The notes: generated by a model from the letters alone, not told the origin. Positions 6,679-15,734 are shown, counted from the stretch's first letter. The stretch is 47,565 nucleotides of DNA from Eubacterium minutum ATCC 700079 (GCA_003433295.1 CP016202.1:734223-781787); one strand, 5' to 3'. Translations and numbers: made by a program.

Positions 6679-9256
6679 TTATGAAGTCGAGGATCTGATG
6701 AATGAGTTTTCATCGGAGCTTGCGGGCTTATCCGATCCTCGGGTCGAAAAGAACCGCGAAGAATTCGGAGAGAATAAGCTGGAAGAAAAGGCGCGGAGGT
6801 CAATTTTTTCAATATTTGCGGAGCAGTTTAAGGATCTGCTTGTCATTATACTGATCATTGCGGCGCTTATTTCCGCAAGTACCGGGAACTTCGAGAGCAC
6901 GCTGGTGATCATCATCGTACTGATATTGAATGCGGCTTTGGGGACGGTGCAGACCGTCAAGGCGCAGCAGTCACTCGACAGTCTGAAAAAACTTTCATCC
7001 CCTACCGCCAAGGTTTTCAGAAACGGAAAAAAGCAGATAATACCCGCAGATAAGCTCGTATGCGGTGATATAGTATTGCTTGAGGCCGGAGACATAGTTC
7101 CGGGCGACGGCAGAATAATAAAGAATTTTTCCCTAAAAGCCAATGAGAGTTCTCTGACGGGGGAATCGGAGAGTGTGGAAAAGAGTGATAAAATCATCAC
7201 CGATTCCGATGTCGCGCTCGGAGACCGTGTGAATATGGTTTTTTCGGGTTCTCTCATAACATACGGACGCGCCACCGTAATCACCACCGGAGTAGGGAAA
7301 AACACTGAACTCGGCAGAATCGCCGGTCTTATGAGTGAGACAAAAGAGCGAAAAACTCCTCTTCAGGTAACGATGGATTCTTTCAGCAAAAAGCTTTCTG
7401 TCGGTATCATAGTGATATGCCTCATGGTTTTCGGACTCAGCGCATACCGCGGCATGGAGATTATGGAGGCCATGCTTTTCGCCGTAGCTCTGGCAGTCGC
7501 CGCGATTCCGGAGGCGCTTTCTTCCATAATAACCATTTCACTTGCAATAGGAACCTCTCGAATGGCGGAGCAGAATGCCATAATCAAGAAACTGGAAGCT
7601 GTAGAGGGGCTTGGCTGCGTTTCGGTGGTCTGTTCGGACAAAACCGGCACTTTGACACAAAACAAAATGACGGTAGAGCATGAAAGTCCGCTTGACGGCA
7701 TGGCGAACTCCCTATGCCGTGCGGCTCTGCTCTGCAACGACACCAGTGTTGTCGCCGGCGGCACAGTGGGAGATCCCACGGAAACGGCACTGATAGACTA
7801 CTATGGAAGAACCTGCGACGACTGCAGCGGGTATGAAGACGCAAAGCAGGCTTTCCCCCGTCTTGGAGAGGTGCCTTTTGATTCCGACAGAAAACTAATG
7901 AGTACTCTGCACGCCGCGGAGAACGGAAAATTCATAATGTACACCAAAGGTGCTTTGGACGTCATACTTTCAAGAAGTACCAACCTCACGGATGATGAGA
8001 AAAACTCGATCCACGATGAAAACTTCAGACTTTCCGACAACGGTCTGAGAGTGCTGGCTTTTGCGCAGAAACTTTTTGAGACAAAGCCGGAGTTATCCGC
8101 GGGCGATGAATTCGATCTGACTTATATAGGATTGATTGCGGAGATGGATCCTCCGCGTGAGGAATCCGCAAAGGCCGTGGAGGACTGTGTTTCCGCAGGT
8201 ATAAAGCCTATAATGATTACGGGTGACCACAAGATAACGGCATCGGCGATAGCATCGAGAATAGGGATAATGAAAGAAGGGGATCTTGCGATAACAGGTC
8301 CTGAACTTGATGCCATGAGTCAGGATGAATTGAATGAGAAGCTTTCCCGCATTTCTGTTTATGCGAGGGTGTCTCCCGATAATAAGATCAGGATCGTCAA
8401 CGCATGGCAGGAATCCGGCAATATAGTAGCCATGACAGGTGACGGAGTCAACGACGGGCCTGCACTGAAAAGTGCCGATGTGGGCGTTGCAATGGGTATT
8501 ACGGGAACCGAGGTGGCAAAGGAGTCAGCTTCCATGATACTGACCGATGACAACTTCGCGACCATCATAAAATCAGTTTTAAACGGCAGAAATGTCTATG
8601 CCAACATCAAAAACGCAATCAAATTTTTGCTTTCCGGGAATGCCGCCGGAATATTTGCCGTGCTTTATGCGTCTCTGGTAGCTTTGCCTGCGCCTTTTAC
8701 CGCGGTGCAGCTGCTGTTCATCAATCTCATAACCGACAGTCTGCCCGCGCTTGCCATAAGTATGGAGCCCTCAAACCCCGCACTGATTCACGAAAAACCG
8801 CGTCTCAGAAACGAATCCGTACTGAATGCCCCCACGCTGAAAGAAATCTGTGCTACAGGTATTTTGATTGCTATTTCAACGATTACGGCTTTTCTGATCG
8901 GACTTCACCATGAAGATCTATTGTCCGTGCCGGCTGTGCCGGGTGTCCTTTCTTTGGATATTACCACAGGATCGACCATGGCTTTTGCGACGCTATGTCT
9001 GGCACGACTCTGGCACGGTTTCAACTGCCGCGGAAAAGACGGCATACTGAAACTTGGTATAACCACCAATTTATATACGATAGGCGCTTTCGTCATCGGC
9101 GCGGCGCTGCTTCACATGTTGCTCCTGTTACCGTTTTTTTCGCGCCTTTTCAACGTTGCTTCGCTCTCGGCGACTCTTCTCTGCGTGATCTGGGGACTGT
9201 CGTTCTTACCGACGCTGCTGATACAGATTTATAAAGCGATACGGTATCTTAAGTGA
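6662..9256 (+). CDS. P-type cation-transporting ATPase (P2 family), probable Mn2+/Ca2+ exporter
   Basis: An 864-aa membrane pump. In order: N-terminal cation-ATPase domain, TM1-2 (about 58-98), actuator domain with TGES (166-169), TM3-4 with IPEALSS, phosphorylation motif SDKTGTLT (Asp326), nucleotide-binding KGALDV, MITGDHKITA, and the hinge MTGDGVNDGPALK (GDGVND 593-598). The C-terminal membrane domain has NLITDSLPALA in TM6, where SERCA-type pumps keep ion-ligating Asn and Asp; TM4 has PEAL instead of PEGL. ATG 6662 has GAGGA 8 nt upstream. Control by a Mn2+ ON riboswitch argues that the physiological cargo is Mn2+, exported when in excess; sequence alone would give 'calcium-translocating'. 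The 3' end is tandemly duplicated downstream. Confidence 0.93.
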   Translation: MKAFYNYEVEDLMNEFSSELAGLSDPRVEKNREEFGENKLEEKARRSIFSIFAEQFKDLLVIILIIAALISASTGNFESTLVIIIVLILNAALGTVQTVKAQQSLDSLKKLSSPTAKVFRNGKKQIIPADKLVCGDIVLLEAGDIVPGDGRIIKNFSLKANESSLTGESESVEKSDKIITDSDVALGDRVNMVFSGSLITYGRATVITTGVGKNTELGRIAGLMSETKERKTPLQVTMDSFSKKLSVGIIVICLMVFGLSAYRGMEIMEAMLFAVALAVAAIPEALSSIITISLAIGTSRMAEQNAIIKKLEAVEGLGCVSVVCSDKTGTLTQNKMTVEHESPLDGMANSLCRAALLCNDTSVVAGGTVGDPTETALIDYYGRTCDDCSGYEDAKQAFPRLGEVPFDSDRKLMSTLHAAENGKFIMYTKGALDVILSRSTNLTDDEKNSIHDENFRLSDNGLRVLAFAQKLFETKPELSAGDEFDLTYIGLIAEMDPPREESAKAVEDCVSAGIKPIMITGDHKITASAIASRIGIMKEGDLAITGPELDAMSQDELNEKLSRISVYARVSPDNKIRIVNAWQESGNIVAMTGDGVNDGPALKSADVGVAMGITGTEVAKESASMILTDDNFATIIKSVLNGRNVYANIKNAIKFLLSGNAAGIFAVLYASLVALPAPFTAVQLLFINLITDSLPALAISMEPSNPALIHEKPRLRNESVLNAPTLKEICATGILIAISTITAFLIGLHHEDLLSVPAVPGVLSLDITTGSTMAFATLCLARLWHGFNCRGKDGILKLGITTNLYTIGAFVIGAALLHMLLLLPFFSRLFNVASLSATLLCVIWGLSFLPTLLIQIYKAIRYLK

Positions 9257-9373
9257 TAACACCGGGCAAGAGATACAACATCCCAAATTATAACACCGGG
9301 CAAAAGATACGATATCTTAAGTTATAGTGTTGTGCAAGAGATACGGCTTCTTAAGCGGTGACACTGCGCGCAG
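9238..9373. repeat. Tandem array, 4 x 34 bp, starting in the last codons of the ATPase
   Basis: Units 9238-9271, 9272-9305, 9306-9339 and 9340-9373, each 34 bp, with the pattern GATACnnnnTCTTAAGTnAT followed by AACACCGGGCAAGA-like sequence. Unit 1 contains the last codons and stop (TGA 9254-9256) of the ATPase gene. The fourth unit ends 4 bp before the stop codon of the convergent acyl-CoA synthetase gene, so the array fills the whole spacer. Confidence 0.92.
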
Positions 9374-9377
9374 GAAT

Positions 9378-11204
9378 TCACAGAATCATGTTGTCTTGCC
9401 TGCGTATCTTTTTTGTTGTGGTGCGCACAAAGTCTTCCCGCCTTACAAAGACATCCTTTATTCGCTTATACACGGGGAGGCTCTGATTCATTTCATTTAT
9501 CTCTTCTTTAAAGAAAACTTCCAGTTCTTCATGAGACGGTTCTCTGCCGAAATGTTCCTCTATCTCTTCAGCCGCAGGGAGAATCTGAATTCCAACGTTT
9601 TCTCCCTCTTCGCGCCTGTGCGGGAAAACCATTGAGTCTTCGATGAATCTGTTGCCGTTTATATACTCCTCTATTTCCTCGGGATACACGTTTTCTCCCG
9701 TCGCCGTAACGATTATGTTCTTTGTCCGACCCGTAAGGTAAACCCATCCGTCGGGGTCGATGAATCCAAGATCACCCGTATGAAGCCATCCATCCTCGTC
9801 CAGAACTTCCGCCGTTTCATCGGGCATTTTATAATACCCCTGCATCACATTTGGCCCCCGGTACAGAATCTCACCGATACCGCTCTCATCTTTGTCTATA
9901 ATCTTAGTTTCACCCGTATCCACGGTAACTCCGACAGAACCTGCTTTTCTATATCTCTCGGCGATGGCTTTCATCGGAGTTCCGGCTATCAGCGGCGTGC
10001 ATTCCGTCATGCCGTAACCCTGAAGGATCGTAATGCCCATATCCTCAAAATCTCTGTATATCTGCGGAGAAAGGGCGGCCGCGCCGGTGATTACTATCCG
10101 TAGTTTTCCGCCCATCTCGTCGATTACGGCTTTGAACATGCGACGTCCACCGTCGATATGAAGCCTGCGAAGACGTCTGTTGAAATTCAATATCTTCCTG
10201 AATAAATTTTCTTTCCCCTGCTTCCTGACAGACTTCCGTATCCTGCTGTGCAGCATTTCCAGAACCCTCGGAACGACGATTATCACGGTATTCTGTGCTT
10301 CTTTCATATTTTGCGGTATATACTTCATGCCCTCGCAGAATGCGGTGCTTGCGCCTCTGTACAGTACCAGAAGCATTCCCAGAGTGCATTCGTACGTATG
10401 GTGGATCGGCAAAAGCGACAGAGTCTTATCCGTAGTCTTGACGTTGCAGATTTTACAAACATCCATTATGTTTGCCGTTATATTCCTCTGACTCAACATC
10501 ACCCCTTTTGGATTGCCTGTGGTTCCCGACGTAAACAGTATTACGGATGTTTTGTCCGGATCGACTCCTATATTCTCATAGCTTACATCGCCGTTCGCGA
10601 TAAGTTCTTCTCCCGCCATGAGAGACTCTTTCCACAGCGACACCTCAGCATCGGGGAGAAATCTTCTCAGCCTTTCAAGTCCGGATTCTGAAACCGCCGG
10701 TATCGGCTTTGAATCAGCCTCCGTCCTGTCGCCGTACATTTCCATCACTATCAAACTCTTTATACGCCCGATTCCTTCAAGTTTATCGCATTCCTCATAA
10801 GTGCAAAATACAGTATCGCACTCTGATGCGGCAAGAAGATTTCCGATTTCCGCTCCCGAAAGTTCTTTGTCTATCGGGACCACGACTCCGCCTCCGTTCA
10901 CAATTGCAAGATATGAACAGATCCACTCGTAGCACCCCTGTCCCATAACCGCAATTCTTTTTCCCGGCGCATCTCCATCCGTTGCCTTCGGGCTGAGCTT
11001 ACCGAATCCGAGTCCGGTTCCGATTGCGGCAATGTCACGTTTCAGCAATCCGTACGAAATCGCCTTGTACCCGGCGCCTTTCTTCTCTTTTACCCAGAAC
11101 GCGGGGTTGTCGGCAAACAGTTCCACACTCCCATCAAGCATTTCTTTCAGTGTGATTATTTCTCTTATATCCTTATACCAGTAATCTTCCAACTTCTTTT
11201 TCAT
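9378..11204 (-). CDS. AMP-forming long-chain acyl-CoA synthetase (AMP-binding enzyme)
   Basis: Activates a carboxylate with ATP to an acyl-adenylate and transfers it to CoA. The 608-aa protein carries the P-loop-like LFTSGTTGNPKGVMLS (about 223-238), LLPIHHTYE, the ITGAAALSP segment, QGYGMTECTP, DGWLHTGDLG, and the hinge TGRTKNIIVTATGENVYPEEIE. The C-terminal catalytic Lys region is TTTKKIRR. This order fits the long-chain fatty acid-CoA ligase/FadD-like group; the chain length preferred cannot be read. Start ATG 11204 has AGAGGA upstream; an in-frame ATG 21 codons earlier lacks one. The gene is convergent with the ATPase; the next minus-strand gene upstream ends at 11542, with a strong terminator between, so it is probably monocistronic. 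Confidence 0.9.
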   Translation of the reverse strand: MKKKLEDYWYKDIREIITLKEMLDGSVELFADNPAFWVKEKKGAGYKAISYGLLKRDIAAIGTGLGFGKLSPKATDGDAPGKRIAVMGQGCYEWICSYLAIVNGGGVVVPIDKELSGAEIGNLLAASECDTVFCTYEECDKLEGIGRIKSLIVMEMYGDRTEADSKPIPAVSESGLERLRRFLPDAEVSLWKESLMAGEELIANGDVSYENIGVDPDKTSVILFTSGTTGNPKGVMLSQRNITANIMDVCKICNVKTTDKTLSLLPIHHTYECTLGMLLVLYRGASTAFCEGMKYIPQNMKEAQNTVIIVVPRVLEMLHSRIRKSVRKQGKENLFRKILNFNRRLRRLHIDGGRRMFKAVIDEMGGKLRIVITGAAALSPQIYRDFEDMGITILQGYGMTECTPLIAGTPMKAIAERYRKAGSVGVTVDTGETKIIDKDESGIGEILYRGPNVMQGYYKMPDETAEVLDEDGWLHTGDLGFIDPDGWVYLTGRTKNIIVTATGENVYPEEIEEYINGNRFIEDSMVFPHRREEGENVGIQILPAAEEIEEHFGREPSHEELEVFFKEEINEMNQSLPVYKRIKDVFVRREDFVRTTTKKIRRQDNMIL

Positions 11205-11395
11205 ACAATCCTCTTTTAAAACATAAAAAATGTCGTCTGGCAGTCTAAATATATCACACTTTTGCACAGAGTTGTAGATTAAAGTTCACGAGTGGGATGT
11301 CCGCGATTCCACGTTTTACGGTAAGTGGTCAAGTCTAAACGTGAAGAGCAACCTCGCTTTCAACGTTCGGGAAAGCATATGTCAAAAATTTTAAA

Positions 11396-11421
11396 ACCCC
11401 GCGGCCTCCTTGCCGCGGGGT
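11396..11421 (-). terminator. Rho-independent terminator of the FMN-binding surface protein gene
   Basis: Stem of 10 bp: ACCCCGCGGC (11396-11405) with GCCGCGGGGT (11412-11421), loop of 6 nt. On the minus strand it is followed by TTTTAAAATTTTT. Confidence 0.88.
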
Positions 11422-11541
11422 AAGAAACAGACGGGTAATCGCCGTAGCCGTGTACGTTCGTATCCGCTCATGCCCATCCGCATTCACTGTTTTCGGTTAT
11501 TTTTGTACGAAAACAACTTACTTCGCTTTATTAACTTTAGT

Positions 11542-13779
11542 CTACACAAATTTGAATTTGATCATCGCATATGCATTGGCCTCTTCATCGATCTTATATC
11601 CGAGAAAATCAATCTGGAACATCCCGCTTTTTTTGCCGTATTTTATCTGCAGCTGCGCATCCTTTTTGTTAAATGCGCCGGCGGTGAACTTTCCGTCTTT
11701 CCAGAGCTGCTCGTACTTCTTGTCAATTTCAACGGAAGGATATACCAAGCGTCCCCCCTTATTCTTGAACTCCTCTTCCGAGACAGTGATCTGCTTTATA
11801 AGATTATATTCGTCATCGTAGATGTCAATCCTTGCCGGGATAAAATCATCCTTGGAAATCACTTCTATCTCAAAGGTCTTTTTCAGTTCTTCTCCGCCTT
11901 CTGCCTTGTAAGAAATTGTAATTGTTTTTTTACCGACATCCGCATTCGTGAACTCATAACCGTTCCCGGGTTCAGCCTTGAAGCCTGCATTTGCGCATTC
12001 TTCCCAGTTCTTGAATTCTTTATTGGTTCCTTTTTGGGTGGTGGCTTTTATTTTCAATCCGCTCAAATTCAGTTTTTCCCCTACTCCGCAGGATTTAGGC
12101 AAATTACCGGTGTTAATGTCGAAAGAAGTTATAGGTGAATCATCTTGGAGAGGTTCCACCTTAATATTGTACTGTTCAAACCCCCACAAATCAAAGCCGT
12201 CGGGTGTCTTTATTCCTTTAAGTTCGAAGACCCATCCGTAGCTTTGCTTTACCGCTTCTTTCAAGAACGTCTCCCCGCGGTATATCTCCATCTTGGTCAC
12301 TTCTGCCTTAGCCTTAAGAGTATAGGAGAAATCCTGTTCGGTTAAGTCTATCTTCTGCGTTTCGCCGTTCTCGTACGTCACAATAACGTGTGTCGCGTAA
12401 CAATATTTATAAGCCTTCTGAACTTGCAATCTTAGAGGAATGTTGATTAGCGACTCCTCACTCCTGAAGTTGACCGTAAAATTCGTTCCAACCTCAGGGA
12501 GCTTGCTGCCGTGAGCCGGCGTAGCTTTGATCCCGTACTCGCCGAGCTTGTCATAGGGAACTTCCACCTTTTTATTGCCCTTGCCGTCTTTACCGTCCTT
12601 AAGATAAACGTTAAACACCGCCTTGCTCAAATCCAAAGTTTCTCCGCTAACATTTCCTGCCGGTCTTACTTTGAAATCATAGTAATTGACTTTCTGTTCG
12701 ATCTTATCCTTGTCGTACTTTTTGGATCTCTTGAGTGCATTCTTGACCGCGCTCAAATGTCCCCTTGCGGTCATGCTGGCGCCCGCCACGGCATCATATG
12801 CGGAACCTTTGTAGTCGTTCAATTGCTTTTCCACATCGTCGGTACTTTTGAGTCCCTTCACGAATTTCAAAATATCGTTACCCTTCGTGTAACCGCTGTC
12901 CACCACGGCTTTGACGATATCGGTGTCAGCTATTTTGCCGTTTGAAATCTCTACTTTTACTATATTGGGACCTTCCTGATCAAAGTTGTATCCCTTTCCG
13001 TCTTCCGCAACTCCGTACCAAGTCCCGTCCGCAAGTTTTCCTTCATCTTCGGATGTTGATGGATTAGGCTTCTTGGAATTGTCGGCAGGTTTTTTAGGTG
13101 TTACGCTAGGCTTTTTTGCCGCCTCTTTTGCCGTAACATCTACCGCTACAGTCTTCGTTATAAACTTACCGCTTGCGTTCTTTTCTTTGGACTTTACCGT
13201 AATTACGGCGCTTCCGACCTTAAGTGCGGACACCGCGCCCTTACCGCTTACGGTCACGTTCTGTGGAGAACTCGAACTGAACGAAACCGGGCAATATACT
13301 CCCGCGGGAGATGCCTTTGCCGTCAGGGTCTCTTTAGCGCCTTCCTGCAGGCTAAGCTTATCATGGTTCAAAGTCAGAGCCGAAGGCTTCAGATTCTTAA
13401 CCTTGATCTTGATCTTTCCCTTTGACTTCTTATTTTTCTTTGAAACGACGGTGATAGTTGCTTTACCCGGTTTTACTCCCTTTACAACTCCCGACTTGCT
13501 CACTTTTGCAATCTTCTTGCTGCTTGATTTGAATTTCAGCTTGCCCGCCTTAATTCCCTTAACCGAAAGTTTTGTTACACCTTTAACGTCGATCACCTTG
13601 CTCTTTACCGATGATTTCACTTTCAGCTTGCTCTTGGCTGCGGCATTTACATCGGGCTTGCCCATGTTACCTAAAACTAAGACCATGGCAACGCAAACAC
13701 ACGCCGCAAGTGCTTTTGGAAACATTACTTTTATTTTTCCCATTCTTTGTTTTGTATGAGTCTTAAGAATCCTGCTCAT
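11542..13779 (-). CDS. Secreted Ig-like (BIG2) protein with FMN-binding domain
   Basis: A 745-aa exported protein. The N-terminal segment (about 14-47) has basic residues, a hydrophobic core and an Ala-rich cleavage region. Two Ig-like modules follow: a lysine-rich BIG2 domain (about 50-128) and a second (about 132-215). After a Pro/Lys/Ser linker comes an FMN_bind domain (about 248-350) with DAVAGAS (Asp329 to Ser335), matching the DxxSGAT-type site that ApbE flavinyltransferase modifies, with Ser in place of Thr. The rest (350-745) is beta-rich, including a Big_3-like module (GEKLNLSGLKIKATTQKG). No LPXTG or S-layer anchor is visible, so attachment is unclear. ATG 13779 has AAAGGAG very close upstream. 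Extracytoplasmic electron transfer is a reasonable inference for the FMN domain, unproven here. Confidence 0.88.
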   Translation of the reverse strand: MSRILKTHTKQRMGKIKVMFPKALAACVCVAMVLVLGNMGKPDVNAAAKSKLKVKSSVKSKVIDVKGVTKLSVKGIKAGKLKFKSSSKKIAKVSKSGVVKGVKPGKATITVVSKKNKKSKGKIKIKVKNLKPSALTLNHDKLSLQEGAKETLTAKASPAGVYCPVSFSSSSPQNVTVSGKGAVSALKVGSAVITVKSKEKNASGKFITKTVAVDVTAKEAAKKPSVTPKKPADNSKKPNPSTSEDEGKLADGTWYGVAEDGKGYNFDQEGPNIVKVEISNGKIADTDIVKAVVDSGYTKGNDILKFVKGLKSTDDVEKQLNDYKGSAYDAVAGASMTARGHLSAVKNALKRSKKYDKDKIEQKVNYYDFKVRPAGNVSGETLDLSKAVFNVYLKDGKDGKGNKKVEVPYDKLGEYGIKATPAHGSKLPEVGTNFTVNFRSEESLINIPLRLQVQKAYKYCYATHVIVTYENGETQKIDLTEQDFSYTLKAKAEVTKMEIYRGETFLKEAVKQSYGWVFELKGIKTPDGFDLWGFEQYNIKVEPLQDDSPITSFDINTGNLPKSCGVGEKLNLSGLKIKATTQKGTNKEFKNWEECANAGFKAEPGNGYEFTNADVGKKTITISYKAEGGEELKKTFEIEVISKDDFIPARIDIYDDEYNLIKQITVSEEEFKNKGGRLVYPSVEIDKKYEQLWKDGKFTAGAFNKKDAQLQIKYGKKSGMFQIDFLGYKIDEEANAYAMIKFKFV

Positions 13780-14092
13780 ACTCTCCTTTCTTATTAGATA
13801 ATTTTTACTTTAGATTTACTCCAACAGATTTACTACACTTATGTATTGTGTCGCAGGTCACCCGCAGCCAACTCCGCTATTCGTCATAAGTACATTTACA
13901 CACGGCACCAAAATCGCAGGATACCAACGTATACGATTCAAATACGATGCCACGGTAAAACATATAATTCGATTAACTAAAATTAGCTACTGCTAACCCG
14001 AACCTCATTCTTACACATAACACACGTCATGTCAACAAAAAATCGGGGTCAAAATTTTTATCTTTTTACACAGACAATTTGCAAAGTAAATT
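13780..14092. other. Divergent spacer between the surface protein gene and the gcv operon
   Basis: No gene recognised. AT-rich; it must contain the promoter of the minus-strand surface protein. A minus-strand copy of the dispersed motif is at 14074-14093. Confidence 0.4.
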
Positions 14093-14182
14093 CTATTTCC
14101 CGCTTACGCGTGTATATGAGTGTTCGACGGTGGTAACGTCTGAATCAGATGAACTATTTCCCGCTTACGCGTGTATATGAGT
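14093..14182 (+). repeat. 29-bp direct repeat upstream of the gcv promoter
   Basis: Two identical 29-bp copies (14093-14121 and 14154-14182), offset by 61 bp. Both start CTATTTCCCGCTTACGCGTG. The second ends about 27 bp before the -35 box of the gcv promoter. Confidence 0.9.
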
Positions 14183-14208
14183 CTTTCCGCAGGATGTGGA
14201 TTTTTTCG

Positions 14209-14237
14209 TTGCCTATATTGCTTTCATGTGATAAAAT
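14209..14237 (+). promoter_or_regulatory. Promoter of the gcv operon
   Basis: TTGCCT (14209-14214), 17-bp spacer, TAAAAT (14232-14237), about 25 bp before the riboswitch begins. Confidence 0.6.
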
Positions 14238-14263
14238 TGACTCAAAATAAAGATTTCCGTTCG

Positions 14264-14412
14264 AGGTATTCGGGAGAGGCCGCAGCCGCACTGTGGAGCC
14301 GAAGGGGCAAACGTGAAAAACTCTCAGGCAAAAGTACCGGATTCTGACGGAACCCTGGAGAGCATATGTTATGCACCGACGAGGCGAATCTTTCAGGTCA
14401 AAGGACAGGGCA
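14264..14412 (+). promoter_or_regulatory. Tandem (two-aptamer) glycine riboswitch
   Basis: Aptamer 1 shows CGGGAGAGGC, GCCGAAGGGGCAAA and CTCTCAGGCAAAAG, followed by the short linker into aptamer 2 with CCCTGGAGAGCAT, ACCGACGAGGCGAA and TTTCAGGTCAAAGGACAGG. The P1 stem of aptamer 2 is CCCTG (14353-14357) with CAGGG (14406-14410); the latter overlaps the terminator arm at 14401-14407. Glycine binding should therefore favour read-through (ON switch) into the glycine cleavage genes, the usual arrangement in Firmicutes. Confidence 0.96.
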
Positions 14413-14442
14413 CATGGACTTCAAGGTTCCTGTGTCCTTTTT
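14401..14442 (+). terminator. Glycine-riboswitch terminator
   Basis: AAGGACA (14401-14407) pairs with TGTCCTT (14433-14439), with possible further GG/CC pairing across a bulge, followed by T residues. Mutually exclusive with P1 of aptamer 2. Confidence 0.8.
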
Positions 14443-14502
14443 GTCGTCGGCAAACCGGCGCCGCATACAAAAAAAAAATAAAAATATGAGGAGGTATGTA
14501 CA

Positions 14503-15600
14503 ATGGACGCATCAGATTTAAAACGGACTTCGCTTTACGACACCCACCTGAAATTCGGCGGCAAAATCGTCACGTTCGCCGGATGGGAACTTCCAGTACA
14601 GTATGAGTCCGGACTTATTTCCGAACATATGGCCGTCAGAACGGCTGCCGGAATGTTCGACGTTTCTCATATGGGAGAAATCATATGCAAAGGTCCCGAT
14701 GCACTTGCAAACATCAATATGATTCTTACCAACGATTTTACCGATTTGAAATGCGGTCAGGCGAGATATTCTCTCATGTGTAACGATAACGGCGGAGTCG
14801 TTGACGATCTCATTCTCTACAAGAAGAGTGAAAATGAGTACATGATGGTTGTGAACGCGGCCAACAAAGATAAAGATTTTAAATGGATGAACGCCCACAG
14901 CCTCGGCAATGTGGAGTTTATCGACATCTCGGATACCGTGAGTCAGATCGCGCTTCAGGGCCCGAGGGCAATTTCAATCCTGCAAAGGCTTGTGGATAAA
15001 TCCATGATCCCCGATGAATACTACGCATTCAATCAAAACGTAAATATGTGCGGCTATGATACTCTGATTTCCACAACAGGCTACACCGGAGAAGACGGAG
15101 TGGAGATATATGCCCCGTGGGATGCGGCTCCGGCAATCTGGAACGCGCTTTATGAGGTCGGTCGGGACGACGGTCTTATCCCTTGCGGACTGGGCGCGCG
15201 CGACACATTGAGACTTGAAGCGGGGATGCCGCTTTACGGTCACGAGATGGATGATACCATTACGCCCAAAGAGGCATTGCTGTCCATTTTCGTCAATATG
15301 GATAAACCCGATTTCATCGGAAAAGCCGCCATCATGGCGAACACTCCCCCAGCACGGAAGAAAGTCGGGCTGGAAGTGGTCGGGCGAGGGATAATACGGG
15401 AAAATATGGACGTTTACAAAGGTGACAGAAAGATTGGATTCACGACATCGGGAACCATGTGCCCGTTTATAAAAAAAGCCGTCGCCTGCGCCATTGTCGA
15501 AGCGGACGAACGTGTCCTCGGCGAGCAGGTCGAAGTTGATGTCAGAGGTCGCAGGGTCAGCGCCGTGATGTGCAAGTCCCGGTTCTATACAAAAAAATAG
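14503..15600 (+). CDS. gcvT: Glycine cleavage system T protein (aminomethyltransferase)
   Basis: Transfers the methylene group from the aminomethyl-lipoyl H protein to tetrahydrofolate and releases ammonia. The 365-aa protein has the family pattern: TSLYDTHLKFGGKIVTFAGW, VRTAAGMFDVSHMGE, the central TGYTGEDGVEIY, and CGLGARDTLRLEAGMPLYG with folate-binding residues. It ends with a normal GcvT C-terminal barrel. ATG 14503 is preceded by GAGGAGG. It is the first gene after the riboswitch and heads a six-gene operon. Confidence 0.97.
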   Translation: MDASDLKRTSLYDTHLKFGGKIVTFAGWELPVQYESGLISEHMAVRTAAGMFDVSHMGEIICKGPDALANINMILTNDFTDLKCGQARYSLMCNDNGGVVDDLILYKKSENEYMMVVNAANKDKDFKWMNAHSLGNVEFIDISDTVSQIALQGPRAISILQRLVDKSMIPDEYYAFNQNVNMCGYDTLISTTGYTGEDGVEIYAPWDAAPAIWNALYEVGRDDGLIPCGLGARDTLRLEAGMPLYGHEMDDTITPKEALLSIFVNMDKPDFIGKAAIMANTPPARKKVGLEVVGRGIIRENMDVYKGDRKIGFTTSGTMCPFIKKAVACAIVEADERVLGEQVEVDVRGRRVSAVMCKSRFYTKK

Positions 15601-15682
15601 ATGCCGGCGAGTGAATGCAAGCGCCGTAGCAACAAGTTTTTATGTTTTTCGGGGGAACCCGATCCCGGAATTCCCATCACAT

Positions 15683-15718
15683 ATACTCTATTAACGGAAA
15701 ATACTCTATCAACGGAAA
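15683..15718 (+). repeat. Tandem duplication, 2 x 18 bp, before gcvH
   Basis: ATACTCTATTAACGGAAA (15683-15700) followed by a copy with one change (15701-15718), lying in the gcvT-gcvH spacer directly upstream of the gcvH ribosome binding site. Confidence 0.85.
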
Positions 15719-15734
15719 ACAGGAGGAAAACAAA

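Noticed and set aside
11410-12138. 242-codon plus-strand frame opposite the FMN-binding protein gene
   Set aside because: It is antisense to a gene with a signal peptide and domains, crosses the terminator stem at its start and has no ribosome binding site.
12986-13759. Long hydrophobic plus-strand frame
   Set aside because: The complement of Lys/Val/Ser-rich coding sequence gives an artefactual Phe/Leu-rich frame; the minus-strand BIG2 protein explains it.
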